A stretch of 64,000 bases of DNA from Todiramphus chloris collaris (taxonomy: Eukaryota; Chordata; Aves; Coraciiformes; Alcedinidae). The stretch spans positions 172,115 to 236,114 of the forward strand of contig JANVCC010000050.1 in the NCBI GenBank assembly GCA_025345505.1, given 5' to 3'. The notes under the pieces were generated by a model. The model saw only the letters and a list, made by a program, of their open reading frames with translations, was not told the origin of the DNA and did no database searches. Position 1 is the stretch's first letter, and the number at the start of each line of letters is the position of its first letter. A program made the position numbers and the translations under genes. Positions 24,457 to 35,900 of the stretch are shown here, piece by piece.

Positions 24457-24513
24457 TGGTTGGACTTGGTGACCTTAAAGGTCTTTTCCAATCAAAGCTA
24501 TTCTATGTTTCTA
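24457..24513 (+). mobile_element. CR1 LINE 3'-terminal fragment
   Basis: TTGGACTTGGTGACCTTAAA, then 'ggtcttttccaatcaaagctattctatg', is the plus-strand CR1 3' terminus. Confidence 0.85.
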
Positions 24514-25414
24514 AGTTAATATGTCTGCTGCACCACCCCATTAATAGAATATTTCTGGACTTATATCACCCAGTGGTAACAGTGTTACTTTGTGAGAAGC
24601 CTATCAAGTGAAGCAATGATGCTCTGCTGGACGGATCATAATTCACAGTCTTCAGTAATAACATATATTTTAATAAATAAAAAAGCAGGGTTGCTTTTGT
24701 TAGGGTATAGTTCCTTTCTCCTAATGCAGGACTGGTATACTCAGCCACTCAAACTCATGTGTAGAAATGTGTGTGTACACGCTGGGGTCCCAAAGTACCA
24801 AAGGAGTTAGCTGTTGTGACTCCAGTTTTAGTCTCAGCTCAGGGACATCTGACTTTGCCCTGGTGCACTGCAGATAAGAATGTGGCAGCAACATCCCACC
24901 AACTTTCAGCCATTACTCAACGTCTCCCTCCTCATCTTATTGAGCAAGGACAGTGTGGGGGTGTAACTCTCCTTTGTAAACGGTGAGGCATCACCTTCAC
25001 TGAAGTCACGTGTATGGCAGTTTATACAGATATTCCTGGCTCAGCCTCAGTATCCCCGACTCTAGTCCTCTTAGTAAGACTGTGGCAGCACAACCACACG
25101 AAGCCAAATGTAGATACAGTTACCACTTATCCCCTGCCAACCGCATCATCCAAAACAGTTTCAAACTGAAATGAGGACTCGTAAATCCAGTGCAGTCATC
25201 AGGATGGGATTGCATAGGAATTTGGCTGCACAATTTCAACACAATAGGAAGCTCAAATTTATTATACGAGTGTCATATTGTGTAGGTCTGTGGATAATTT
25301 ACTGATTGGAAATGATGAAAATAATTACAGGTATTAGAGGAGAAAATCCATAGGTTGGTAAGTGCTAGAGATTTTATGAGACGCTTCACAACCTTAGAGT
25401 TGCCTGCAAAAAGG

Positions 25415-25481
25415 TATAAAAGCAGGAACATCTCAGGAGTCTCCAAAAACTTCTTCTGACTTACCCGTCTTGGTGAGCAAG
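25415..25481 (+). promoter_or_regulatory. CBP3 promoter and non-coding exon 1
   Basis: TATAAAA at 25415-25421. Exon 1 contains ACTTCTTCTGACTTACCC and ends GAGCAAG at 25481, before GTGAGT. The intron 25482-25939 (458 bp) ends CTTTTCCAG and is otherwise featureless. Confidence 0.8.
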
Positions 25482-25962
25482 GTGAGTTTGATTTAAGCTA
25501 TTAATTTTATATCTGTCATATCTCTGCAGTGAGAGTTTTACATGAGGACTCTTTCCTGTGTCTGTATTTTGTCATTTTAGCTATGAGATATATCGTAGTG
25601 AAATCTTATTTTTCATAGGAGACCCACTGCAGTAACTTGTAGACAGTGGTAAGAATCCATTTAATGATAATGATAGAATTTTAAGAGCTGCTTTATTTTT
25701 TTTCTTACATCTTTCAACACTTGAGGTGTAAATATAAAGCTAAAGCCTGCTGAATAAACAAAGTTCTGGGCATGCTCCACAGGAGCAAGAAGGGAGGAAG
25801 AAAAGGGATCACAGAGCAGGAGGATTTGAGCTTGAAAAAGGATCTAATCTGCCTACTTAACACCATTGCTGTCACATGTGTGGTGGACACCCATCGACAC
25901 CTGACTGTGATGCTTTTCTGATTACATTTTCTTTTCCAGCTTTGCCTCTAAACCTGAGAATA

Positions 25963-26436
25963 ATGTCCTACAACACCAGCTCCCGCTGCTTGCCTCCCTG
26001 TGAGGTGACGTGCCCACAGCCATATGCCTGCAGCAGCAGCCTTGGGCCCTGTGTGGCATCATGCGGGGACTCGACAGCTGTGGTGTATGCCCCGCCGGTT
26101 GTCCTTACCTTCCCGGGACCAATTCTCAGCAGCTGTCCTCAGGAAAGCTACGTGGGCACATCATTTCCTCAGTCTTCTGGTGCTATGACCCCCTACAGCT
26201 CTGGCAGCTCCTATGGGATGGGGGGTTCCTTTGGTTCTGGAGGCATGTCAGGGATGGGAGGCTCCTTTGGTTCNNNNNNNNNNGGGATGGGGGGCTCCTT
26301 TGGTTCTGGAGGCATGTCAGGGATGGGGGGTTCTTTTGGGTCTGGAGGCTCCTCAGGAATGGGGGGCTCTTACAGCAGGAGGTCCTACAGCAGCAGCAGC
26401 TGTGGGTCCCGCCGTGGAAACTGTGGCTCCTTTTAA
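25963..26436 (+). CDS. CBP3: Gly/Ser-rich corneous beta-protein, interrupted by an assembly gap
   Basis: ATG at 25963 follows the acceptor at 25938-25939; TAA at 26434-26436. The frame is 157 codons as drawn, counting ten N (26274-26283) that happen to keep frame. Head residues 1-37 contain [11 protein letters not shown]. The beta-core is residues 38-66 ([20 protein letters not shown]). From about residue 84 comes a 12-residue repeat [12 protein letters not shown], and the tail ends RRGNCGSF. It is a scale/claw-type CBP closest in layout to CBP2, and also ends in Phe. The N run sits inside the repeat, so the true number of units and total length are unknown. Confidence 0.9.
   Translation: MSYNTSSRCLPPCEVTCPQPYACSSSLGPCVASCGDSTAVVYAPPVVLTFPGPILSSCPQESYVGTSFPQSSGAMTPYSSGSSYGMGGSFGSGGMSGMGGSFGXXXXGMGGSFGSGGMSGMGGSFGSGGSSGMGGSYSRRSYSSSSCGSRRGNCGSF
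26214..26370 (+). repeat. Coding 36-bp Gly/Ser repeat in CBP3 with gap
   Basis: Units [12 protein letters not shown] repeat around a 10-N gap at 26274-26283. Repeat collapse at the gap is likely. Confidence 0.85.
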
Positions 26437-26873
26437 GGCAGCCTGAACACCTACAGAGCACGCAACAGCTGAGGAGCAAGATCCAGATCTGCAGCTGGGG
26501 CTGGCTTTCAGAGATGGCAAAAGCCCATCACATTGATGGGAAACACCCTTGCTCAGTACCTCTGAAAACTGGGCCCACCCCTCTTCTGTGCCTTTTTCAC
26601 TTTCTGTATTATTAATGACAGCTTCTGTTAATCACCTCATGATGCTACATTCCTGTCGTCCTTGTGCCAATGTAAAAAAAAAAAAAAAAAGAAAAATCTT
26701 ATGAATGTCCTGACACAGAGATCGTCAATAAAACTGTGACAGGAGAAGAAAAAACTGATGGACAATAGACTCTTTGGAGGCAGTGAATGCTGAGCCCTTT
26801 CCGGGAACTGAGGAAGCGTCTGCTTTGTGTTCTGCATCACCTCATTCTGCACTGTATCACATTTCCCATCCGT

Positions 26874-26879
26874 ATTAAA
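26874..26879 (+). promoter_or_regulatory. Poly(A) signal of CBP3
   Basis: ATTAAA followed by TCCTCCTGCATCATC. The upstream text TTCTGCATCACCTCATTCTG matches the CBP2 3' UTR. An AATAAA at 26727 is an alternative. Confidence 0.8.
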
Positions 26880-26894
26880 ATCCTCCTGCATCAT

Positions 26895-27945
26895 CAAATT
26901 TTGTTCATCTTTTCTTTCTCCACAAGATTGTCTTGGACAGATCCTTTCCACTAGCTCATTAGGCTTCCTAGAGCTGGTGACATAGTCAGTGAGCAACAGT
27001 TATGTGTTTTTATGGTAATTGACAGTAATTGCTGCAGTAATAAAGGTGCTGTGAGAAGGATGGTTGACTGAAGCAGTCAAAATGTAAGCACACAAAACAG
27101 TTCAGCATTGCTTCTCTGTAGGGCACACAGGTTTCTGAAGCTCATGCCTCAATACTTGGTGCTGGTCACAGAATCCCAGCATGGTAGTGATTGGAAGGGA
27201 CCTCTGGAGATGATCTGGTGTTATCCCCCTGCTCCATCCATCAGGGTCACCCTGAGCAGGGGGCCCAGCATTGCAGTGTCCAGGCAGGTTGGGAATCTCT
27301 GCAGAGAAGGAGATTCCACAGCCTCTCTGGGCAGCCTGGGCCAGGCTCTGACACCCTCACACCAAACAAGTGTATGAACAGAGAGAAAACAGAAGTCACT
27401 TGTCACAGACAACCCTCAGATAAATAATTTTCTGTCACTGCAGCTCTTTCATTTCATGCCAAATGAGGGATCAGATTTTAAATGCCACATATTTACATGA
27501 TTGAGCAATTGCTTAAGTTTCCCATGTTTAAAGACATTAAGGAACTTTAATCTGCGATATCTTTAATGATTGCAAACAAGAGACTAATCAGCTCCAAGCA
27601 AAACCTTAATAGGACTGAAGAAACAGGCTCAATTAGAAAACAATTGGATAATTTGATTGCAATTGTTATGCAGCTCTGCAGCTTGGAGGGAAGAGAATCG
27701 CGCATGGTCAGGAACCAGAATTCCAGTTCAGTGGCATGAATTCCAAAACGTGTCACAGGGCTCAATATTTCCCACTGCTCCAAATTCCTTCTGCCATCCA
27801 AAGTGGCTTGACAATCTCTGTGAAGAGTTACGACAGAGAGTCTTCAGCTGCCAGGTGGCTTCATGGCAATGAGTTTCATAATCAAAGTGGTTTGTAGGTC
27901 AAAAGGTGCAAAAGAAAAATTTAGGCAAACATAGTGATGCAGCAC
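26895..27945. other. Tail-to-tail spacer between CBP3 and CBP4
   Basis: Contains a minus-strand CR1 fragment and unique AT-rich sequence. No gene seen. Confidence 0.6.
27170..27370 (-). mobile_element. CR1 LINE 3' portion
   Basis: CACAGAATCCCAGCATGGTA, followed by 'gggacctctggagatgatctgg' and 'cagagaaggagattccacagcctctctgggcag', is a reverse-strand CR1 tail. Confidence 0.9.
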
Positions 27946-27948
27946 AGT

Positions 27949-27954
27949 TTTAAT
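27949..27954 (-). promoter_or_regulatory. Poly(A) signal of CBP4
   Basis: Minus-strand ATTAAA followed by ACTGTGCTGCATCAC, the same 3' end as CBP5. Confidence 0.85.
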
Positions 27955-28138
27955 GATAGGGAAATGCGGGATACATTTGTTGAGGATGGTCACACAGAGG
28001 AAAAAAGATGTTCCCTGGGTTTTGGGAAATGATGCCGCTCCACATGTGCCGGGAAAATCACTTGGACATCATCAGGTTGCAGCTTCCCCCATGAGGTTCA
28101 CACAGCCCAGGGCTGCTGGAGCAGGAGATGTTGCCCCT

Positions 28139-28867
28139 TCAGAAATAACCAGAGCGGCAGCTTCCTCCGCCAAACCTCCTGTAACCAGAGCTCCCCCCAC
28201 CAAAGGACCGGCCTCCTCCAAAGGAGCTCCCACCATAGGAGCTGCCTCCTCCATAGGAGCCCCCAAAGCCCCCACCATAGCAGTTGGAGCCAAAGGATCT
28301 TCTGCCTCTGTATAAGCTCCCAGAGCCAAATGAACTACCCCCACCGTAGGAGCCCCCCCTTCCAAAGGAGCTGCCACCTCCATATGAGCCACCAATCCCC
28401 ATAGAGCTGCCCCCACCATATGAGCCACCAATCCCCATAGAGCTGCCCCCACCATATGAGCCACCCATGCCCAGGGAGCTGCTTCCACCATATGAGCCAC
28501 CCATCCCCAGGGAGCTGCCCCCACCATATGAGCCCCCCATGCCCAGGGAGCTGCTTCCACCATAAGAGCCACCCATCCCTAAGGAACTGCTTCCTCCATA
28601 TGAACCCCCTGATTCACCAGAGCCCAGTGCCCCCGAAAACCCCCCGATCGGTGATGGTATTGAAGTGCCCACGAAGCTCTCCTGAGGACATGAGGTGAGG
28701 ATGGGGCCTGGGAAGGTGATGACCACAGGTGGTGGGTAGACCACAGCACGGGAATCCTCGCAGGAGGTGACACAGGACTGGCTCCAGGCATCTACATATG
28801 GCTGTGGGCATGTCACTTCACAGGGTGAGGAGCACCTGCTGCTCATGAGCTGTCCTCCTGAAGACAT
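28139..28867 (-). CDS. CBP4: Gly/Ser-rich corneous beta-protein, inverted twin of CBP5, 242 aa
   Basis: Minus-strand ATG at 28865-28867 and TGA at 28139-28141; exon 2 starts at 28887 after TCTGCTTCAG. The head (1-38) has [17 protein letters not shown]. The beta-core (39-68) has [20 protein letters not shown]. Residues 88-184 hold eight 12-residue units of the [12 protein letters not shown] kind, and the tail ends [10 protein letters not shown]. It is a scale/claw-type CBP whose Gly-Ser-Tyr tail would form the matrix part of hard corneous cells. CBP5 encodes the same length with only a few substitutions, including Ser31 here against Pro there. It is head-to-head with CBP5 and tail-to-tail with CBP3. 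Confidence 0.93.
   Translation of the reverse strand: MSSGGQLMSSRCSSPCEVTCPQPYVDAWSQSCVTSCEDSRAVVYPPPVVITFPGPILTSCPQESFVGTSIPSPIGGFSGALGSGESGGSYGGSSSLGMGGSYGGSSSLGMGGSYGGGSSLGMGGSYGGSSSLGMGGSYGGGSSMGIGGSYGGGSSMGIGGSYGGGSSFGRGGSYGGGSSFGSGSLYRGRRSFGSNCYGGGFGGSYGGGSSYGGSSFGGGRSFGGGSSGYRRFGGGSCRSGYF
28316..28603 (-). repeat. Coding 36-bp Gly-Ser-Tyr repeat in CBP4
   Basis: Eight 12-residue units ([36 protein letters not shown] and similar). The unit order differs from CBP5, but the number is the same. Confidence 0.9.
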
Positions 28868-29368
28868 CTTTTGTGATGTAGGTAGACCTGAAGCAGAAGA
28901 AGAAGCATATGTCTTTCATAAGCATGAAAACAGGGTGGAAGAAGGGTGTTTAGAATGGTTTGGGTTTCTCTGTCTCACATGTTTTGCTGAACATTCATTC
29001 ACTATCACCTGGTACTTCCCAAAGTACTTTCTGCTGCTCTACACATATCAGTAAATCACAAAAAGCACAGCCAAAGTCCATGTGCCTTTGGAATTAGCTC
29101 ATCCTCAAGATTTTGTTGGCTTATATTAGACAGCTCTGGAGCTAACTGACAACACTGATTTGATCCAAGTACCTGTGAAAGTCCGATCTTCGAACTCCTC
29201 ATCTGTGTCTACAAAGGCTGACATTGAAATAACTATTAAAATAATGTACGGCAAAAGGTGAATGACATTTCTTGGCATCACGCTTTCTGCAGAGGACTAA
29301 GTCCTCAGTTATATTCTGCAAGTATTTTCCTAATGCTTCATAGAGAGAACGAAGGAGATTCAACTCAC

Positions 29369-29437
29369 CAGGTCTGGAGAAGCGCAGATGAAGAGCTGTC
29401 GTCGATGCAGTGGAAGCGTTCTGAGTGCTCTTATATA
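29369..29437 (-). promoter_or_regulatory. CBP4 promoter and non-coding exon 1
   Basis: Minus-strand TATATAA (29431-29437), exon 1 ending CTCCAGACCTG at 29369, donor GTGAGT. The intron 28888-29368 (481 bp) shows no clear match to the CBP5 intron by eye. Confidence 0.8.
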
Positions 29438-29551
29438 CTTCTTCAGACCACCAGTGGGGCGTGAGCCAAGCTTTGTGCAAGAGCTTCCTATGTGTTGCCA
29501 AACTGTGTTTTGCTGCATGGATTATTTCGTTAACTGTTCTAATTGTTCTCC

Positions 29552-31085
29552 TAAGTGATGTGATCATGACTTTACTCTTAATTCCAAGTCACGTTACAAG
29601 CATTACCTCGTGTTTTATTTTATAGACCAACCTTGACAAAATCACCTAGCAGCTGATACTGTCTCTGGCCCTCAATGGAGTTGAAACTGAAAGGAGTATA
29701 GACACATGTGAAGGTTCTATTGAGCTGATAAACAGGTTTCATATACAATATTCCACTTTTCTTCATCAAAATCTGGATTGCACAGAATTGGGTGGTTAAC
29801 AAGAGCTCTACCTCTTGCTGATGGTGCTGAAATACGAGAAAGAGATGCAGTGTCCAGTGTTCTTCATGTAAATTGATATTTCTCAACCCAACTGTAGGAA
29901 ACCAGGAAGATTCACATTAACTGAGGAGCTGACAAAGAATTGCTGAATGCGCAAAACTGTCAAATCAAAGGCTGCCCACTTATGCCTGACAGGACTCGTT
30001 TGCCTTCTGATGCAAGGTGTTAACTATATAAACTCCCTGTGCTTTATTTTCTAATTGAGCTTAAAAACCTGGGGATATAAATGATTAAAACATCAACATT
30101 ATGATGACACAAACATTAAATCTAGAAGGATAAGTGGAACAGGCTGAAAACCCAACCGTTTAGATTCCGATAGGCTGCAGTTTCTTTCCTCCCACGTCCA
30201 AGAGTCAAAATCTAGAATTACTTTGCTTTGTTTTAGAAACAAAGCATTTAAGTTGGGCGTTTGGTATCACTGACACTAATCTGCATGATATTTGTTATAA
30301 CCACACAAAAATATGAATCTAATATTCGATCTAATGTTCTGATAAAGTTTCTGGTTGTTGATAAAAGAAATTTTGCTTTGATATCTCTTCCTATTTATAT
30401 ACTTGCATCTCGGTCTCATAATATATGAGGGTTTTAAGTGCTAGTCCAGGAATAGTGTGGCTTTCTTGAAAAAAAACAACCCAGAAAAATAGTCCTTGAC
30501 ATTCTTAAGGTGTTTTGATTTTGTTTCTGTCTAAATCATCTTTATACACTCTATGTGCATCTATTGCGTACCTAAAAAGACTATTTTTTCTCCAGTCGTG
30601 TCACCTGAGTGTGTCTCGCACTCCTGGAAGGTGACAGAAGGAGAAGGGGGATAATAAAATTACTCTGTGTTATCACATTATGCTTCCTTGAACTTACTTG
30701 GGCATTGGATTAAGAATTTCTGTTCCTGGGGTGGATGTTAAACAGGCAGAAAAAAAATGACCCCTTGCATGTGAGCAGCTAAAAAGATGAAATCTGCAGT
30801 TCTCCCAGCTTGTGAAATTCTAGATTTAAACAGGATCTTCTGCAGAATAGAAAATATATAAGAAAAAAAAAATATATGCAATATATAAGGTAACATGATG
30901 TTTATATCTTGCTTAAGGGAAAGCCTGATGCCTTTACCTCACTAAGCAAATGGAGTTCAATTCCCCACCATGCCCAGTCAATCAAGGTCAGGAGATGGTT
31001 CTAGTCAAAAAGAAAGGCATAAAAACTACGTAAGGATTAAAGGAAGACTGAGGGTGTGTTGTGCAAACTGTATGATGCGGAGACG
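29552..31085. other. Divergent spacer between CBP4 and CBP5 promoters
   Basis: About 1.5 kb of AT-rich unique sequence between two head-to-head promoters. No gene or recognisable repeat seen. Confidence 0.55.
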
Positions 31086-31213
31086 ATTTACTAATCATTA
31101 TCGGTTATCAAAACAATCATTGCAATTAGAAGTAGCTTATACAGCAAAAATGTTGTGTGCTATTATGGCCCGTGTAACAGTGTGTTGCATATCCTGGTAG
31201 CAGTCTGGAGGGG

Positions 31214-31285
31214 TATATAAAAGCACGACATCTCCTCCAGGTTCACCAACACCTTCTCTTCGGGCTGGTTTTCTCCGAGAGCCTG
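31214..31285 (+). promoter_or_regulatory. CBP5 promoter and non-coding exon 1
   Basis: TATATAAAA at 31214-31222. Exon 1 ends CCGAGAGCCTG at 31285, before GTAAGT. The intron 31286-32018 (733 bp) ends TGTGCTGCAG and contains a TA-rich microsatellite at 31553-31601. Upstream, 31091-31126 holds CTAATCATTA, ATCAAAACAAT and a perfect ATTGCAAT palindrome, a C/EBP-like core. Confidence 0.85.
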
Positions 31286-31552
31286 GTAAGTGTCCTTTCT
31301 TCAAGTTCATTTATCTTATCTGAGACGTTGCTATCAGTGTTAAACTTGGGGATGAGTCTACTCTGATAAGCAGCAACAGCAGTTTTGTTTTGTTAAGCAG
31401 ATGAAGTTTTTTGTAACCATTCAGCAGTAGTCACTGGTAGATGAAGATCTTAAAATGTGAGGCTGTGTTCTTCCAAACCACGAAGGGGAAGGGTCAGTTA
31501 AATCCTGTTAATTTGATAAGCTTACCAATTTAACAGCTTGGTATCTACTAAA

Positions 31553-31601
31553 ATATGTGTGTATACAGACACATATAAACGTACATATATATGTATATAA
31601 A
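31553..31601. repeat. TA/CA-rich microsatellite in the CBP5 intron
   Basis: Alternating TATG/TACA/TATA text of about 49 bp. Confidence 0.7.
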
Positions 31602-32033
31602 GAATCACCGTTGATTTCTGTTTATAACTACAGGGTCTGCCAAACCCAAAGAACCCAATAGCTGAGATGAATAAATAAGTGATCTGTCCTTAACAGAACT
31701 AGTGGTTAGTGGTGGAAGACAGTAAGCTGTGCTCTCAGAAGGAGGACAAGCTCAAGTTGCTTTAGAAAGGTACATTCCTCACTGGTGCTGTGCTGGATTG
31801 CAAGAGAAGTTGTATTTGTGTCTGTAGTATTTAGTTGTAACCATGCTGAAGAACAATATTTCAGGCTGGAGTAAAGTTAGAGCTCTCCAGAGGAGTAGTT
31901 CTCATATTTATAAGAAAATAATTCTGGCTCTCAGGAAACACAGAGCTCGTACCATCACGGTGATTAAGACACAGAGCTACACGTACATTTTATTTCTACT
32001 CCTCAACCTGTGCTGCAGGTTCATCCACAAAAG

Positions 32034-32762
32034 ATGTCTTCAGGAGGACAGCTCATGAGCAGCAGGTGCTCCTCACCCTGTGAAGTGACCTGCCCACAGC
32101 CATATGTAGATGCCTGGAGCCAGCCCTGTGTCACCTCCTGCGAGGATTCCCGTGCTGTGGTCTACCCACCACCTGTGGTCATCACCTTCCCAGGCCCCAT
32201 CCTCACCTCATGTCCTCAGGAGAGCTTCGTGGGCACTTCAATACCATCACCGATCGGGGGGTTTTCGGGGGCACTGGGCTCTGGTGAATCAGGGGGTTCA
32301 TATGGAGGAAGCAGTTCATTAGGGATGGGTGGCTCTTATGGTGGGGGCAGCTCCCTGGGCATGGGTGGCTCTTATGGTGGAAGCAGCTCCCTGGGCATGG
32401 GTGGCTCATATGGTGGGGGCAGCTCTATGGGGATTGGTGGCTCATATGGTGGGGGCAGCTCCCTGGGCATGGGTGGCTCATATGGTGGGGGCAGCTCCCT
32501 GGGGATGGGTGGCTCATATGGAGGTGGCAGCTCCTTTGGAAGGAGGGGCTCCTACGGTGGGGGTAGTTCATTTGGCTCTGGTTGCTTATACAGAGGCAGA
32601 AGATCCTTTGGCTCCAACTGCTATGGTGGGGGCTTTGGGGGCTCCTATGGAGGAGGCAGCTCCTATGGTGGGAGCTCCTTTGGAGGAGGCCGGTCCTTTG
32701 GTGGGGGGAGCTCTGGTTACAGGAGGTTTGGCGGAGGAAGCTGCCGCTCTGGTTATTTCTGA
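32034..32762 (+). CDS. CBP5: Gly/Ser-rich corneous beta-protein, inverted twin of CBP4, 242 aa
   Basis: Exon 2 begins at 32019, ATG at 32034, TGA at 32760-32762. Head 1-38 ([17 protein letters not shown]), beta-core 39-68, 12-residue Gly-Ser-Tyr repeats 88-184, and tail ending [10 protein letters not shown]. It differs from CBP4 by Pro31, by Cys for Ser in [10 protein letters not shown], by GRRG for GRGG, and by a different order of repeat variants. Coding and 3' UTR sequence are near-identical to CBP4, while the sequence before the ATG is not. The head [14 protein letters not shown] is also close to CBP8. Role as for CBP4: a structural protein of hard cornified layers. Confidence 0.93.
   Translation: MSSGGQLMSSRCSSPCEVTCPQPYVDAWSQPCVTSCEDSRAVVYPPPVVITFPGPILTSCPQESFVGTSIPSPIGGFSGALGSGESGGSYGGSSSLGMGGSYGGGSSLGMGGSYGGSSSLGMGGSYGGGSSMGIGGSYGGGSSLGMGGSYGGGSSLGMGGSYGGGSSFGRRGSYGGGSSFGSGCLYRGRRSFGSNCYGGGFGGSYGGGSSYGGSSFGGGRSFGGGSSGYRRFGGGSCRSGYF
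32295..32582 (+). repeat. Coding 36-bp Gly-Ser-Tyr repeat in CBP5
   Basis: Eight 12-residue units of the same kinds as in CBP4, in a different order. Confidence 0.9.
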
Positions 32763-32940
32763 AGGGGCAACATCTCCTGCTCCAGCAGCCCTGGGCTGTG
32801 TGAACCTCATGGGGGAAGCTGCAACCTGATGATGTCCAAGTGATCAACTTGGCTGACATGAGTGGAGCGGCATCATTTCCCAAAGCCCAGGGAACCTCTG
32901 TGTGACCATCCTCAACAAATGTATCCCATGCTTCCCTAAC

Positions 32941-32946
32941 ATTAAA
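32941..32946 (+). promoter_or_regulatory. Poly(A) signal of CBP5
   Basis: ATTAAA followed by ACTGTGCTGCATTC. Confidence 0.85.
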
Positions 32947-32964
32947 ACTGTGCTGCATTCAAAC

Positions 32965-35900
32965 TCAGTCCTCTTTGTTGTTTTGGTTTTTTTCCCTTTG
33001 TAACTTGTGTTTTCAAGTCATCTGTTAATAATTAAGAAATAGCCCTGAGAAATCTGTAAGAACCTCTAAGAATCATTCTATGATTCTGGAAAAAAAGGAA
33101 CATACAATATCACATTTAATTAATTGTAATGTAATAATTCATTCACGTGAAGGGCTCTGAGTTTTAGATTTTATCTCAAAGAAACACTGAGTTTTTAGAT
33201 TTGGGTGCACATGTGCCCTTCAGCTCTTTCTTGACTTAATGATTCCTGCTCCTCTTAATTGTTATGAAGATACTTTCCCGTAACAACGTGACTCATCCTT
33301 ATGAAGCTGGTTGGACCACTGGCTGACTAACATGAGGCACCTGGATCTGTGTGTAAGACCTAAAAGTGAGTAAGAGAAAAGACAAAAACAGAGACACAAA
33401 AATAATCAAGATGTTTTGCTGCTGTCTATTCCATGCCTCTGAAAGTCTGGAAAGGTGATGGAGAGAAAGGCAAGGTAAAGGCAGAGGCCTTGCAGACTTC
33501 ACCTACCTTGTGAAAGCAACAGTGTCAGGAAATCTTACATCTTGCAATACTTCATTTTCTCCTGGCACGTTTGGACATAGGTTTTCTTCCTCAGCTCTTT
33601 GTGCTATTTTATCAATAAGAATGAAAATGTGGAAGTGACAGATTTTGAGACTGGATGCTGGTGCCACTGGTACCTTGAGTCACACACCAGGTATTTTGTA
33701 TCCTTATGCCTACAGAATTTTTGGACAGAAGGGTTCTTCTGGACAACACAAACCAAGAAATATTACCTAATACTTTCTCTCTATCCCATAATTTCTCTTT
33801 TAACAATCACACGCCTTTTGACTGAACACCACCATTTCATTTAAAGCCAGCAAGGAATCATCTCTGCCAAATTATTCCAATGGTTAATTATAGTTATAAC
33901 TAAATGCTTCCACATTCTTCCTTCTCTAGTTACAGCGTTTCCTAATTAATCTCCTTCCCCGCCTCCCCACATTGCTGTTACTCACATTTATTAAAGTCTC
34001 TTCTTAGTCTTATTTCACAGAAACTATCCAGCCCATCTGATTTGCTTATTTTAGAGTGGTTCATAAGAAGCAATAGAAAATCATAAACCCTTACTTCAAG
34101 GAGAAAAGCCACAAAAGCCCCTTTATCCAGTGGAAAAACATGAAGTTTGCAACAAAGATGACTGAGATTAGTTTTAGGGGGGAAAAAAAAGAAACTACCC
34201 CACTTTCCAGTTCCAGGAGCATTCAAGTGTTGACTGACTGGTCAAGATGCAGTCCTACCACTGGGACTATTAAGAACAGCTTAGATAAACCTTTTCCAGG
34301 AATAATTCAGGGAAGCATGTAAATCAGGAAACCTCACCAGTGTTTTTCAACGATAATTTCCTAGAATTCCTAAATTCCCCCCAATAATATATATTTTTTA
34401 AGCCCTTGGCATTGCTCAGCACTGTTTCTGAAGAATGCTCTCCTCCTTAGGCAATCGTTTATTTAATTAATTTAATTAATTTAATTTTCCTGTTCACAAC
34501 ATTTTTTACTTCACCGGTTTGAGGTCTGAAAACCTTTACCAACAGTCATCGTACAATTACTTGCTTATCACTGATTTTCTGCATGTAAAGAAAGAAATGC
34601 ATGCAGGAGAACAAATTCATGTGAACATTGGTTTCACTCAAAAAGTCTGGATAAGGGAGCTCACATCAGGATGCTCTTCCTGCAGTCCCGCGCCTGCCAC
34701 GGGGCTTTGTGGGAAGCACCTCTTAGTCAGGAACTTAGCAAAAGGTGAACGTCTGATACTGGAAATGCCTCTTAGACAGCCAAATACTGGGCAAAAGCTA
34801 TGGGAGGATGCTGCTATGTGAGCTGAGCGTTAGCAAGAGCATGGGAGGAGTCACAGCAAAAATTGCCTGGCAGGGTCTGTGCTGCTGAAAGACATTGAAG
34901 ATGAATCCAAATCACTCCACACTTCTGCCAGAGGTTGATGTGTTGGGCTGTGCCTGTAAGAACAACATTGACAGGTACTAGTCAAATCCTCTCTTAGCAG
35001 CACACCTCATCTCCCCTGCACAGCTCCAGAACAGTGGGTAGAAGGTAGGAGTACAGCTCTAGCTGGGGAGAAGTTCTGGTTGCCACCATGATCTTGAGAC
35101 TTGCTGTCCCAAACAAAGTGGGCATGGGCACATGTTTCTGGGTTCATTTCCCCCTCCCTCATTTCCATCAATAGGCAACATTTTTGCTTATTATTGTTGC
35201 CAACTTCTATGCCATCAAATCGCCTCTTGGAAGTGGAGTGATCTTGGAGGATCCTCTAGGCAAGAACACTTATTGTGAATGTTCTGAGGAAATGCTTTCG
35301 GGTAGTTTTGCAAACATCCACTAATGTTTTATACATGCAAAGTATTGTGGTGTTATGATGTTAATAACAGGCTGCCAGTATTAAAACTCCACAGTATTGA
35401 ATCATAGCGTCACTTTAAAATATATATGTCAGGGCCACCCACGTGATTCTCTGAACCAGGCAATGATAAACACCTTGGGAATTTGGATCCCTTTGGATTT
35501 TGTGGGTTTTTTGGTTTTTTTTTTAATTAAAATCCATCTTTGCATTTGTTATCCTAATCACACTATTTCAAACGGGTTGGCTAAATATTCACCTTTCCAA
35601 ATCAGGGCATATTTGCTGATTTAAATAGTGTTCTCTCACCTGAGGGGGCTGAGTTTCAAACACGGCGTGAGTTGCTGCTCCATCACAATAGGTCAAGGTA
35701 GGCACAAATCAGGTCTGTAATGCATGGCACTCTGTATGGCCAGAGCCCTCCTGAATGATCTGAAGTTGCTCCTCTTTTCCCTGGCCCACCAGCAGGTTAA
35801 GTGGGGAGGGACCAGCTTTACCAGAACATTGCTCACTTGCCTTTCCCACCGCACTCTTCTCCACACTCACAAGCATTTTTCTGATGCAGCTGTGACCATA

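Larger units (their letters stand above)
23460..25300. other. Spacer between CBP2 and CBP3
   Basis: No supported gene. It holds two short CR1 3' ends and unique sequence. Confidence 0.6.

Noticed and set aside
33066..33090. ATTCTATGATTCTGG, possible CR1 terminus
   Set aside because: Too short to call as an element by itself.
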